64,000 bases of DNA from Vreelandella azerica (GTDB lineage Bacteria; Pseudomonadota; Gammaproteobacteria; Pseudomonadales; Halomonadaceae), in the NCBI RefSeq assembly GCF_013112225.1, contig NZ_JABFHI010000004.1:1-64000 (forward strand). The letters run 5' to 3'. The notes under the pieces were generated by a model. The model did not search any database, was not told where the DNA came from, and saw only the letters and a list, made by a program, of their open reading frames with translations. Below are positions 18,885 through 29,196 of the stretch, one piece after another; within the stretch, counting starts at the first letter, position 1; each line of letters starts with the position of its first letter. The position numbers were made by a program, and so were the translations under genes.

Positions 18885-20218
18885 CGCCGGTGCTGACAGC
18901 GCCCATTGGCCCAGGTTTCCAGAATGGCGCGGTCGTCACCCAGCATCATCAGCGCAAACAGCCGCTCGGCAAGGGTCTGGCAGCGCGCCGTGCGCCGGGC
19001 AAGTAACGGTGTGGCGCGGGTGTCCAACACCACAAAATCCGCTTCCATTCCCTCGGCCAATCGGCCGATATGCCCATCCAACGACAGTGCCCGCGCATTG
19101 CCCAGCGTCAGGGCATAAAAGCCCTGCCAGGCGGTCAGCGCCTCACCGCGCAGCTGGCCGACCTGATAGGCCGCCTTGAGAGTGGCTAGTCCGGAAAGAT
19201 CCGTTCCCGCGCCAATATCACTGGCCACGCTGACCGCCAGCCCGGCTTCCCGGGCGGATCGGCGATCAAACAGGCCGCTGCCGAGAAACATGTTGGAGCT
19301 CGGGCAGAAAGCGATATTGGCGCCCTGCCCGGCCAGGCGCGCGCGCATTTCGTCATCCAGATGAATGCCGTGGGCAAAGGTGCTGCGCGGCCCGACCAGG
19401 CCGGACTGCTCGTAGACGTTAAGGTAGTCGCGGCTCTCAGGAAACAGCTCGGCCACCCAGGCGATCTCGCCGGTATTCTCGGCCAGATGGGTCTGCAGCC
19501 ACAGGCTCGGGTCGCTGCGCAAGAGCCCACCGGCGGCGTCAAGCTGCGCCCGGGTCGAGGTGGGCGCAAACCGCGGGGTGACGCTGTAACCAAGCCGCCC
19601 TTTGCCGTGCCAGTCGGCGATCAGCCGTTCGCTGTCATGAATGCCGCCGAAGGTATCATCGGTGAGCGCCTCGGGGGCGTGGCGATCCATCAGCACCTTG
19701 CCTGCCAACATGCGCAGCTCGCGACGTTGGCTGGCCGCGAAAAACGCCTCCATTGATTGTGGATGACTGGAACCAAACACCTGGGCCGTGGTGGTGCCGA
19801 CGCGCAACAGTTCCTCGATAAAGGCCTCGGCGATGGCATCCGCATGCTCGCGCACGGCAAAGCGGCACTCTTCCGGGAAGGTATAGTCATTGAGCCAGTC
19901 AAGCAGCTGGCGCCCATAGGAGGCCATGATCTCCAGCTGTACATAGTGCACATGGCTATCGATAAAACCGGGCATGATCAGCTTGTCGCTGTGGTCCACG
20001 ATCTCGATGCCCTCGGGCAACTGAGGCGCCAGACGCACGTAATCATCCAGCGCACGTATGCGGCCGTTTTCCAGCCACAGGGCGCCATCGGGCAGGTGCC
20101 GAACAGTGCCCGGCAAGGGGGTATCGCCGTCGCCCGGGTCGGCATCAAAGCTGAGCAGTTCGGCACGCAGCACAAGGCCGTGGCGTTGGAAAGAGGTTAA
20201 CGTATCTATCGCGGTCAT
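18881..20218 (-). CDS. guaD: guanine deaminase
   Basis: 445 residues of the amidohydrolase superfamily. Metal and active-site blocks are in order: GFIDSHVHY, the HLAEN motif, HGIHLDDEM and SDIGAGTDLS. The enzyme converts guanine to xanthine, the substrate of the xanthine dehydrogenase encoded just upstream. Once the xdhC break is corrected, xdhC ends four bases before this ATG, so xdhA-xdhB-xdhC-guaD is one operon. Confidence 0.95.
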   Translation of the reverse strand: MTAIDTLTSFQRHGLVLRAELLSFDADPGDGDTPLPGTVRHLPDGALWLENGRIRALDDYVRLAPQLPEGIEIVDHSDKLIMPGFIDSHVHYVQLEIMASYGRQLLDWLNDYTFPEECRFAVREHADAIAEAFIEELLRVGTTTAQVFGSSHPQSMEAFFAASQRRELRMLAGKVLMDRHAPEALTDDTFGGIHDSERLIADWHGKGRLGYSVTPRFAPTSTRAQLDAAGGLLRSDPSLWLQTHLAENTGEIAWVAELFPESRDYLNVYEQSGLVGPRSTFAHGIHLDDEMRARLAGQGANIAFCPSSNMFLGSGLFDRRSAREAGLAVSVASDIGAGTDLSGLATLKAAYQVGQLRGEALTAWQGFYALTLGNARALSLDGHIGRLAEGMEADFVVLDTRATPLLARRTARCQTLAERLFALMMLGDDRAILETWANGRCQHRR

Positions 20219-20222
20219 GGTC

Positions 20223-21109
20223 TCAGGTGTCGTCAGTATAAACAGAAGAGGTGGAAAATAACGGCTTTAACGCCTGAGAAGTCAGGCCGCGCTGCTCGCT
20301 GGGCGCCGGGTCTGACGCCAGCGGCAACAGCTCGGCCAGGGTAAGCAGCGCAATGGCGTAGGGGTTTTATCATTGACCTTGGTGGTCTCGCCGCCTGGCC
20401 CTTTGGCTATGCCCAGTGGGCAGCGCACTGTCTCCAGCGCGTCCGCAGGGTGGCCTTGGCGTAAAAGCCAGCTGCGAAAGCTTGCCCACTTGCTTTGCGA
20501 ACCAATCAGGCCGATGGAGGCGCAGTCGCCGCGGGCCAGCAGCGCGCTGATCAGGGCGCGGTCTTCACCGTGGTCGTGGGTCATTACCAGCGCATGGGCG
20601 GCGCTGGGCAGCGAGGCAACGGCGTTATGGGCCTCATTGACGGGGTAACAGTCAAGGCGTGGTTGCCCTTGAGCCCAGCTCGGAAAGGTGTCTTCGCGGC
20701 TGTCGAACCACATGATGCGCCAGCCCAGCGGCTGGGCCAGCTGGACGATTTCGCGCCCCACGTGGCCAGCACCAAACAGCGCCAGCGTTGCCCTGCTGCC
20801 AGGAAAAACCTCCAGCAGGACGTTGACGAAACCACCGCAGCACTGGCCGCTGCGCCCGCCGAGCGAGAACGCCTCCAGCAACATTCCCGCCTCGCCTGCG
20901 CTGAGCTTGTGCCGGGCAGCGGCAATGGTCTGCCACTCAAAGGTACCGCCGCCCAGGGTATCGAACACGGCCTCCTCGGTGATTACCATGCGCGCGCCCG
21001 GCTCCCGGGGAGTTGAACCAGCACTGGTCACCTGAGTGGCCAGCACGTGAGGCAGGCCCTCACGCTGCAGGCGATGGAGGGCGGCATGCCAGGTCTCGGC
21101 GACATTCAC
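20223..21109 (-). CDS. xdhC: xanthine dehydrogenase accessory protein XdhC, 3' part shifted by a one-base loss
   Basis: XdhC binds molybdenum cofactor, inserts the sulfurated form into XdhB and protects it. The start is a GTG whose bases overlap the xdhB stop (GTGA). The N-terminal XdhC domain contains the Cys-bearing GRSGQCCGGF. The Rossmann part has LALFGAGHVGREIV. Near the end the frame is lost at four G, 20361-20364 (CCCC on the coding strand). With a fifth base it reads NDKTPYAIALLTLAELLPL and stops at 20223, next to guaD. The uncorrected frame ends at 20282 with an unrelated tail. Confidence 0.9.
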
Positions 21110-23500
21110 GCTGACACCTGCTCGCGACGCAGCGCTTCAGCGGCCAGCAGCACCCGTTCCGGAGTGGCAGGAGTATCCAGACGCGGTGACCGGCGATAAT
21201 CCGCAAGGCTTGCCAGCGCGTCGCGCAGTGCCGACCACACCGAGATAGCCAACATGAAAGGCGGCTCACCCACCGCCTTGGAACGATAGATACTCGCCAT
21301 TGAATTAGGGTGGCCCTCCATCAGGGCGACGTTAAACACCGGCGGCAGGTCGCCAAAGGTGGGGATCTTGTAGGTAGCGGGGCCCGTCGTCATCAGCTGG
21401 CCGTCAGCATTCCAGTCAAGCTCCTCGCTGGTCAGCCATCCCATCCCCTGAATAAAGCCCCCTCTACCTGGCCAATATCAATGGCCGGGTTTAATGAGTT
21501 GCCCACGTCGTGAAGGATATCGACACGTGTAACCTGATATTCACCGCTCAGGGTATCAACACTGACCTCGGACACGGCCGCACCAAAGGCGTAGTAATAG
21601 AAAGGATTGCCCTGGCCAAGGCTGCGATCGTAGTGGATCTGGGGCGTGGCGTAGAAACCCTTCTCCGACAGCGATACGCGACCAAAATAGGCGGCCTGGA
21701 TCAACTCCCCCAGCCAATGCGCCGCTCGCTGTTGCCTGCCCCCACAACCAGCTGGCCTTCTTCCAGGCGCATGCTGTCAGTATCCACGCCCTGCTCGGCA
21801 AAAAAGTGCTCGGCGGCAAAGTCGAACAGGCGCGCCTTGAGCTTCACACAGGCATCTCGGGCGGCCTGGCCGTTGAGGTCGGCCCCGCTGGAGGCCGCGG
21901 TCGGCGAGGTGTTGGGCACCTTGTCGGTACGCGTGGCGCTGATGCGCACTGTGTTGAGATCCAGCCCCAGTTCGCGGGCCACGACCTGGATGATCTTGGT
22001 GTGCAGCCCCTGGCCCATTTCGGTGCCTCCGTGGTTGATCAGCACACTGCCATCGGTATACACATGCAAGAGCGCGCCGGCCTGATTAAGATGCTTGGCG
22101 GTGAAGGAAATACCGAACTTCACCGGCGTCAGCGCCAGGCCTTTCTTGATCACGCTGTTTTGCGCATTGAAGGCTGTGATTACCTCACGCCGCGCCCAGT
22201 AGTCGCTATCCGCTTCCAATTGCGCCATCAGCGTATGCAATAACTCGGTCTGGTCGACCTGCTGACCATAGTGGGTCACATTGCGCGGGGGCGAGACGTT
22301 CTGGCAATACAGGTTGCGCTTGCGCACCGTCAGCGGGTCTTCTCCCAGGTGACGGGCAATATCATCGATTGCCGCTTCAATCGCCATCATGCCCTGAGGG
22401 CCGCCAAACCCGCGAAACGCCGTGTTCGAGGCGGTGTGGGTGCGCGCCCGATGGCCCGTCACGCAGGCAGCGCCCAGCGAGTAGGCGTTATCGCTGTGGA
22501 ACATGGCGCGGTCGACAATGGCATCGGAAAGATCCGGCGAGTAGCCGCAATCACCAATCAGGGTGATCTCACCGCCCTGGATCACGCCGTTACCATCCAC
22601 GCCCAACCGGTAGCGATTATGGAAAGGGTGTCGCTTGCCAGTCGCGCGCATATCTTCGCTGCGCGGTAGGCGCACCCGAGCGGCGCGCCCGGTGCGACGG
22701 CTGATCAGTGCGGCGATACACGCCCAGGGCGAGGCCTGGGTTTCCTTACCGCCGAAGCCACCGCCCATACGGCGCACTTCCACGGTCACGGCGTGCAGCG
22801 GAATGCCCAGCACCTCGGCCACCAGCTTCTGGGTTTCACTGGGATGCTGGTTGGACGTGTGCACCACGACCCCATCATCCTCGGTGGGCGTGACCAGGCA
22901 GGCCTGGCCTTCCAGATAAAAGTGTTCCTGGCCGCCGACAAACTGCTCGCCTTCAATCACATGCGCAGCCTCCTTCAGCGCCTGCTGCCACTCGCCACGC
23001 TGCTGCACATGGGTGGGGCGAACCACTTCATCACGCGCAATGGCGGTTACCGGGTCAAGGCTCGGGGTGTCGGCGTCAACGCTGACCATGCCGGCATCAA
23101 ACGCTGCCTTAACAGCCTCCCGCGCGCCACGGTAGGTCTCGGCAGCCACGGCAAACAGTACCTGGCCGGCGTAGCTGATTTCCGATTCAACCAAAACGGG
23201 ATCGCCGGGAAATACCGGGCCAATATCAGTGTGCCCCGGCACATCCTCGACCCCGACAGCGTCAACCACACCGGGCAACAGGCGAATACCTGGCAGATCC
23301 AGGTGGGTAAGCCGACCATGGGCAACCGTTGAGAGCCCCAAGGCGATGTGCAGCGTATCGGCTGGCGCCTTGAGGTCATCAATGTAGGCAGCGCGGCCGG
23401 TCACATGCTTAATGGCACTCTCATGCATGCGGGAATGCTTGTCAGCAGGACGCTTGGCGTCAGCGGGCGTCGCTGGGGGCAGACTAGTGAGCGTACGCAT
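21106..23500 (-). CDS. xdhB: xanthine dehydrogenase large (molybdenum) subunit, broken twice by one-base losses
   Basis: The molybdopterin-binding subunit oxidises hypoxanthine and xanthine to urate. Three frames join to about 800 residues. The start is the ATG at 23500 (MRTLTSLPP), which overlaps the end of xdhA; a longer frame to 23734 is spurious. Typical blocks include RMGGGFGGKETQ, FRGFGGPQGM and NHGGTEMGQGLHTK; near the C-terminus the active-site Glu lies in SKAVGEPPF. Breaks lie at five C, 21707-21711 (restores IGWGELIQAAYF) and five C, 21458-21462 (restores VEGGFIQGMGWL). Confidence 0.92.
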
Positions 23501-24940
23501 GGAGCATGACCTCCTCGGTCGGACCAGTAGACGACACCACAAGACGCAGGCGCTCCAGCAGGTTGGCAGCGGCCAGTTGGCGATACTCCGCACTGCTGCG
23601 CACATCGCTGATGGGCGTGAAGGCCTCAAGCAGTGCCGCGCGGGCGGCGGTAAACGTCGCCTCTGTGGGTGGCTGCCCTTCCAGGGCGGCTTCGACGCTA
23701 TAAGCACGCTTGGGAATGGCCGCCATGCCGCCAAAGGCCAGGCGCACCTCGCGCAGCACTCCCTGCTCCATACGCCAGTGAAAAGCCCCCAGCAGCGCTG
23801 AGATATCGTCCTCGCGGCGCTTGGATCTTTTCCACACCTTGAGCGTATGCGCAGGCTTGGGTGCCGGCAAGAAGACCGCCCGAATCACTTCGTCCTCGCG
23901 CAAGACGGTCTTTTTGTAGTCAATAAAAACTCATCCAGCGCCAGCTCCCGCTTGCCCTCTGGGCCTGCCAACCATAGCCGTGCCTCAAGCGCCAGCAACA
24001 CTGGTGGGGTATCGCCAATGGGCGAGGCATTGGCGATATTGCCTCCCAGGGTGCCACGGTTACGGATCTGCGCCGAGCCCAGGCGGTGAAGCAGATGGGC
24101 AAAACCGGGAAAGCGCTCATCCAGTAGCGGCATCAACCGTGTATAGGTAACAGCGGCACCGATCCACCAGCCTTTCCGCCCATCGTCAAGCGTGGCAGCT
24201 TCTATCCCCAACAACTCATCCACCCGGGTAACATCAATCACCCGCTCGTAACGCTTCAGGTTTTGGGTGACGTTCAACCACAAATCAGTTCCCCCAGCCA
24301 CCAGCGGCGCCTCAGGATAACGCTTACGTGCGGCAAGCAGTGCCGCCAGAGTTGTCGGCTGCACAAAGTGCTCGTCGGCTGATGTACTATCTATATGCGC
24401 TGCGAGTTCCGGTGCAGAAACATTGTGCCACCAGGCATAGCGCGGCGCCGGGTGATCGGCCATGCTCAGCGCCGCATCACGAATCGGCCGGTAACCGGTG
24501 CAGCGGCACAGGTTACCGCCCAATGCCGCTTCCAGGCGTTCGGGTGTCAGTGGCGTAAGCGTTTCAGGCTGAGCTTCGTGCAAGGTAAACAGCGACATCA
24601 CAATGCCGGGTGTGCAGAAGCCGCACTGGCTGGCATGACAGGTAACCATCGCCGACTGTGCCGGGTGCAGGTTATCCCCATCGGCGAGGCCTTCAACGGT
24701 CACCAGGCTGCGACCTTGTAGTTGGTGAGCGGGCATGATGCAGGCGTTTGCACTATGGTAGTGCATTTTTCCTGTATCATTAACGTCACCGACCGCGACG
24801 GTACAGGCGCCGCAGTCGCCGGAAGCACAGCCTTCCTTGGTGCCCACCTGGCCAAGCGTCTCGCGCAACAGTTCGAGCACGCTGGTATCGGGCGTGGCCG
24901 CCACGCTGCGCGGCTGACCATTTAGCTGGAAGTGGATCAT
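23484..24940 (-). CDS. xdhA: xanthine dehydrogenase small subunit (2Fe-2S and FAD), broken by a one-base loss
   Basis: About 485 residues after repair. The N-terminal plant-type 2Fe-2S domain holds CASGDCGACT, the second cluster domain holds CGFCTPG and NLCRCTGYRP, and the FAD domain follows (VAGGTDLWL, TLGGNIANASPIGD). The break is at five A, 23925-23929 (TTTTT on the coding strand). A sixth base restores DEFFIDYKKTVLREDE. Electrons from XdhB pass through these clusters to FAD and NAD+. It is the first gene of the operon, facing the rutR-like gene. Confidence 0.92.
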
Positions 24941-24957
24941 GGCATTAACTCACATGT

Positions 24958-24971
24958 TGACCAATTGGTCA
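24958..24971. promoter_or_regulatory. RutR-type operator between xdhA and its regulator
   Basis: TGACCAATTGGTCA is a perfect 14-bp palindrome preceded by T. Read as TTGACCAATTGGTCAG it matches the E. coli RutR consensus TTGACCANNTGGTCAA at all but the last base. It lies 18 bp before xdhA and 70 bp before the TetR-type gene, well placed to control both. Confidence 0.75.
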
Positions 24972-25040
24972 GGAATAGTTCCAAGAATGGTTCAGTCCTG
25001 ATAACAATGCAAGTCGCGGGCCATATTTTCAGGAGCCAAA

Positions 25041-25757
25041 ATGACCTCATCCCCTTGCACCGCCAAGCCATCAGCGATATCCAAAGAGGCCACGCGGGCC
25101 CACAACGAGCAGCTGATTCTGGCTGCCGCCGAGCGCATCTTTGCCCGCCATGGCTATCGCGGCGCCAGCGTTCAGGCCATCGCGGAAGCCGCCAGGCTGC
25201 CAAAGTCCAATGTGCTTTATTACATGGGTAGCAAACAGGCGCTCTATGTACGCCTGCTGGCAAGGATGATGCAGCGCTGGAATGCGCTGCTGGACGATAT
25301 TTCGGTGGAGGATGACCCGGCAGAAGTGCTCACCGCCTTCATACGCCGCAAGATGCAACTCTCGCTGCGTCATCCTGAGGGGTCCCGGCTATTTGCAGCC
25401 GAGATTCTGGGCGGCGCGCCCTTTCTTCAGGAGTATCTGAGCGGCGAGCTGCGCGACTGGGTCGAGAGTCGTGCCCGGGTTTTCGAGCAATGGGCCGAAC
25501 GCGGCCTGATGGACCCGGTGAATCCGGTCTGGTTAATTTTCCTGATCTGGTCATCCACCCAGCACTACGCTGACTTTGAAGCCCAGGTACTGGGCATCAC
25601 CGGCAAGGAGACGCTGAGTGAAGACGATATCGAGGACATTACCCGCTTTCTATCCCGTATTGTTCTTAAGGGCTGTGGGGTGCGCCAACATAAAAAAGGA
25701 CGTGATGTACAGTCGGACGCAGCCCCTGACTTGCCATTTGTCGCTGCGTCCGATTGA
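25041..25757 (+). CDS. RutR-like TetR-family regulator
   Basis: 238 residues. The N-terminal TetR helix-turn-helix (FARHGYRGASVQAIAEAA, LPKSNVLYYMGSKQALY) is followed by the YcdC/RutR-type C-terminal domain. IWSSTQHYADFEAQV and SRLFAAEILGGAPFLQEYL are especially close to E. coli RutR, which senses uracil and thymine and controls pyrimidine and purine degradation. An AGGAG ribosome site precedes the ATG. Together with the RutR-type box it faces, this makes control of the xdh-guaD operon very likely. The ligand is not shown; a purine is possible. Confidence 0.88.
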   Translation: MTSSPCTAKPSAISKEATRAHNEQLILAAAERIFARHGYRGASVQAIAEAARLPKSNVLYYMGSKQALYVRLLARMMQRWNALLDDISVEDDPAEVLTAFIRRKMQLSLRHPEGSRLFAAEILGGAPFLQEYLSGELRDWVESRARVFEQWAERGLMDPVNPVWLIFLIWSSTQHYADFEAQVLGITGKETLSEDDIEDITRFLSRIVLKGCGVRQHKKGRDVQSDAAPDLPFVAASD

Positions 25758-25768
25758 AGGCGTGTCGA

Positions 25769-27027
25769 TTAACGAGCCAGCACCGCGCGCGTTTGCACTG
25801 CGCTGCTTTCCACCGCATCGGCGAGCAGTTCTGCCGTGATAGCCGATAACGTCCAGCCAAGGTGCCCATGGCCCGTATTGTAGAAGACGGTCGGCAGTTT
25901 TCCGTTGCCGACGCGCGGCATCATATTGGGAAGCATGGGGCGAAGCCCCGCCCAGGGCACCACTTGGCGCGTACTGACATTAGGAAAGCATTCTTCCACC
26001 CAGCGGATAAGCGGACGAATACGGTCGTCACGGATATCGCGGTTGATACCGCTGAACTCGGCGGTGCCTGCCACGCGAAAACGGTCGTTACCCAGGCGGC
26101 TAGTGACGAGCTTGGTATCATCGTCAAGTAAGCTGACCGTCGGCGCGCCCTGTTGAGAGGCAGCATCATTAAGGCCCACGGTAATCGAGTAACCCTTAAC
26201 AGGATAGATATTCACCCGGTCACCCAGTTTAGCCGCCAGGTGGCGACTGCCAACGCCTGCACAAACAACCACGCCGTCGAAGGTTTGGCGTACGGACTGA
26301 CCATCAACCTCAGCGACAACCCAGGCGCTGGTTTCATTGGCGCCCAGATCCCGAACGCTATGGCCATAGTTGAGGGTCGCACCGCGACGCTCCGCCGCCT
26401 GGGCAAGGCTGTGAGTGAACTTATGAATATCACCTGTGGCATCGCTTTCAGTATAAAAGCCGCCATAGTAGTTACCGGCAAGCGTCGGCTCGATAGCACG
26501 CATTTCCTCTGGCGTCACTGAGCGGCGCTCGAGCCCGCCTTTTGCCAGCAGCTTGGAGACATTGGCAGCATGATCAAACCCTTTCTTATCACGGTAGATA
26601 TGCAATATGCCTTCATGCTTGACGTCAAAGTCGATAGATTCGTCTGCGGCCCACTGAAACAGGTGCTCACGGGCGGCAATCGCCAGCCGAGCTGTTTCAC
26701 TGGTGTTGTTTTCATACTGGGGAATAGCGCGGATAAATTCGGCAAACCAACTCAACTTGTGCCAGGTGGGACGCGGACTGACCAAAAGCGGCGCATCGCT
26801 ACGCAGCATCCAACGCAATCCCTTGATCACCGTTGGCCAGTGGTTCCACACCTCAGCGTTAGAGGCCGACAGCTGGCCGCCATTGGCAAAGGACGTCTCC
26901 ATGGCCGCATAGAGGTTCTTTTCGAACACAGTGACATCAAAGCCGCGTTTGAGCAGGCTGTAGGCAGTGGTAATACCGGTAATGCCACCGCCGATAACAG
27001 CGATATGGCGGGGGATGCAGATAGCAT
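25769..27027 (-). CDS. dadA: DadA-type D-amino-acid dehydrogenase (FAD), start region broken by a one-base loss
   Basis: About 419 residues. The FAD-binding HIAVIGGGITGITTAYSLLKRGFDVTVFEK, METSFANGGQLSASNAEVWN and the C-terminal TGHGHLGWTLS are characteristic of the DadA small subunit, which oxidises D-amino acids to 2-oxo acids and ammonia at the membrane. The main frame has no good start: its TTG at 27112 lies inside a riboswitch. An ATG at 27027 with GGAGAG is out of frame by one, and a sixth base in the run 27010-27014 joins them as MLSASPRHIAVIGGG. The glycine riboswitch upstream suggests that glycine or a related amino acid is a substrate or signal. Confidence 0.85.
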
Positions 27028-27054
27028 GCTTTCTCTCCAGATGTAAGGCGTCAG

Positions 27055-27079
27055 GAAAAAACACACGGGTTAGGTGTGT
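27055..27079 (-). terminator. intrinsic terminator between the glycine riboswitch and dadA
   Basis: On the minus strand ACACAC-CTAACCC-GTGTGT is followed by a run of T. It lies directly after aptamer 2 and before the dadA ribosome site, so it is the likely expression platform. Confidence 0.6.
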
Positions 27080-27087
27080 GCCCCTTC

Positions 27088-27283
27088 CGTCCTTAACCTG
27101 AGAGATTCGCAAGCCGTGGGCTTGTTTGCTCCTTCGGTGGACTGAATGACGCAGACATCAGCCGCTCTCCGGAAAGTGTTCGCGCAAACGGTCCGGGGGC
27201 CTGAGAGTTTCCGGGGCGGTTGCTCCTTTGGCGCTGCTTCGATGCATGATGACAAGATCGAAAGCAATCTCTCCCGCAAGCGC
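27088..27283 (-). ncRNA. tandem glycine riboswitch
   Basis: Two glycine aptamers in series on the minus strand. Aptamer 1 (about 27280 to 27200) has GCGGGAGAGA, GCCAAAGGAGCAA and ACTCTCAGG. Aptamer 2 (about 27195 to 27088) has CCGGAGAGCG, ACCGAAGGAGCAAAC and ATCTCTCAGG. These are the conserved cores of the gcvT-type riboswitch, which usually turns on glycine-degrading or exporting genes. Here it precedes the dadA-type gene, while the gcv genes at 1-7 kb lack one. Confidence 0.93.
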
Positions 27284-27564
27284 GTGAACTTGTTACGCAT
27301 TAATTAATACTTCATATAGTAAACAAAGTTCAATTACCTAAACGTCTAGCCGATGATATTTCATATGCCTTTATCTTTTCCAAGCACTCCAATACATCGA
27401 CAGCAGTCGCCCTATCAGGGCCTTTTGACGCATAATTTCTATGCCCAATGCCTGCTTGAATAACACGTTATTCTTTAAAAGATTAAACATATACCTTTTT
27501 GCAAAATCTCATTGCACTTGTTAGGCTGAATTTGAAATACTTTTAAGCCAGTGGAGGTGAAAAT

Positions 27565-27941
27565 ATGCAGGAAGTCCGCAAAACCACCCTTCCGATTATC
27601 AAGATGGCTAAGGAAAATGAAGAGTTTCGTCAGGTGATCTGGACGGGCGATAATACCCAGCTTGTATTGATGGCAATTCCCCGGGCGGTGAAATCGGTGG
27701 TGAGGTTCACGAGGGGCACGACCAGCTACTCTATTTTGTAGAAGGTGAGGGTGAAGCCTCCATTGGCGATACTCAGGTCGAGGTTCAGGCTGGCTATGTC
27801 AGTATTGTACCATCCGGGGTCTACCATAACTTTCGCAATACTGGCCCTATCATGCTCAAGCTTTACACAACCTACTGCCCGCCTGAACATGCGCCGGGCA
27901 CCGAACACGAAACCAAGGATCAGGCAGACGCCTACGAATAA
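27565..27941 (+). CDS. cupin-domain protein, split by a one-base loss
   Basis: GGAGGTGA precedes the ATG. The first 37 codons read in one frame and the rest in the next. One extra base at the four-C run 27679-27682 gives a continuous 125-residue protein with MAIPPGGEIGGEVHEGHDQ. The cupin metal motif is HEGHDQLLYFVEGEG, and a second motif holds PSGVYHNFRN. It is a single-domain small cupin of unknown substrate, conserved widely in bacteria. Neither half is long enough alone to be obvious, so it is easily missed. Confidence 0.85.
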
Positions 27942-27953
27942 ACAGGTATTCTC

Positions 27954-27990
27954 AAACGGACGGCCCTACACGGTCGTCCGTTTTTGTTTG
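27954..27990 (+). terminator. terminator of the cupin gene
   Basis: ACGGACGGCC-CTACAC-GGTCGTCCGT followed by TTTTG. Confidence 0.8.
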
Positions 27991-28133
27991 TCCGCATCCT
28001 AATGCCTGGCCGTACCGAATATCGGCTATCACCGCCACTTTTTCCAAAAAACAATGGATGCCCGCCAGCTGAGCTTATAAAGTCATGGCCGTCAACGCGG
28101 TTTTGCGTCAGCTCAAGCAAAGGATAAGTAGTA

Positions 28134-29132
28134 GTGAGAAAACATGTCGTATTGAGCCTGGTCAGCTTATTGTTAAGTCATGGCGTGCTGGCTGACGAAC
28201 GGGCCGTTGAAAAAGAAAGTGATAGCGACCTGCCTGCCTGGGCAGTGGAGCGGCTGGAACCCACCCGTAAAAGCATTGGCAACTGGGTAGATAATACATC
28301 ACGCAATATCGACGGTTTTTTTGGCACGGACGAAAGTCTCAGGGTGGAGAACGAATCTTATCTGCGCTTTGGCCAGGAAGTTGACTGGATGGAGGGCGAC
28401 GGTGCCAGCGGCGACCTGAGCCTGCGCTTTCGTCTTGATCTTCCCACGTCAGAAGATCGGCTACGCCTGGTCATCGAAAGCGACCCGGAAGAATCCCAGG
28501 GTACCCTTCAGGAACAGGGCTCAGGGCGATTGAGTAATGATCAGCGTGACCGGCGCTCGTCTATCCTGGGGCTGAACTGGCTGGAAAGCCGTGATAAACG
28601 CGAAAACTGGAGCAATCGAGTAGGCGCTGGTATTCGGCTGCGCATTCCGCTGGACCCTTACGTGCGCTTTACCAGCGAGCGGCTCTGGCAGCTGAATGAA
28701 GGCCCTTGGCAGCTGGAATCCAACAATCGCCTTTCCTGGTTCAATAACAGCGGCTATTCGGCCCGCACCCGCTGGGATCTCGGGCGCCCCCTTGATGCAT
28801 CAAAACACCTGCGTTTTCTGACCAATATTCAGTGGCGGGAAGAAGAGGATAATTTAGAATACAGTGAAACGGCTGAACTGAATCATCGTATCAATAGCCG
28901 TAGTGCCCTGCGTTATTCCGCCATTGCGCTGGGTGAAAGCGCCTCCAACCCGCGGATTACCAATTATTATCTGCAGACCCGTTACCGGCGCGACCTGCAT
29001 AAAGGCGTACTGTTTGCCGATGTAATTCCAGAGTTGCATTTCCCTCGTGAGCACAGCTATGACCCGCGTTGGGCAGTCACCTTACGTCTGGAGATGTACT
29101 TTCAGCGCGAGATTCAGAAAAACTATTTTTAG
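28134..29132 (+). CDS. secreted, probably outer-membrane beta-barrel protein of unknown function
   Basis: 332 residues starting at GTG (AAGGATAAG upstream). A signal peptide is visible: KKHVV-type basic start, hydrophobic VLSLVSLLLSHGV, then VLADE with cleavage after Ala. The rest alternates polar and aromatic residues in many short amphipathic strands (LSLRFRLDLP, AVTLRLEMYFQ) and ends in Phe, as outer-membrane barrels do. I do not recognise a named family. It is monocistronic, with a terminator 10 bp downstream. Confidence 0.75.
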   Translation: MRKHVVLSLVSLLLSHGVLADERAVEKESDSDLPAWAVERLEPTRKSIGNWVDNTSRNIDGFFGTDESLRVENESYLRFGQEVDWMEGDGASGDLSLRFRLDLPTSEDRLRLVIESDPEESQGTLQEQGSGRLSNDQRDRRSSILGLNWLESRDKRENWSNRVGAGIRLRIPLDPYVRFTSERLWQLNEGPWQLESNNRLSWFNNSGYSARTRWDLGRPLDASKHLRFLTNIQWREEEDNLEYSETAELNHRINSRSALRYSAIALGESASNPRITNYYLQTRYRRDLHKGVLFADVIPELHFPREHSYDPRWAVTLRLEMYFQREIQKNYF

Positions 29133-29141
29133 CGCCCCAAC

Positions 29142-29182
29142 AAAAAAACCCGCTGTGCCTGTTGGCATCAGCGGGTTTTTTT
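29142..29182. terminator. bidirectional terminator between the barrel protein and the SDR gene
   Basis: AAAAAAACCCGCTG and CAGCGGGTTTTTTT pair with a 13-base loop. Confidence 0.85.
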
Positions 29183-29196
29183 GTGGTTAGAATGAC

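Noticed and set aside
21106..24940. xdhA and xdhB as decaying pseudogenes
   Set aside because: Every break is one base in a homopolymer and the rest is fully conserved; the same pattern occurs in essential genes, so error is more likely than decay.
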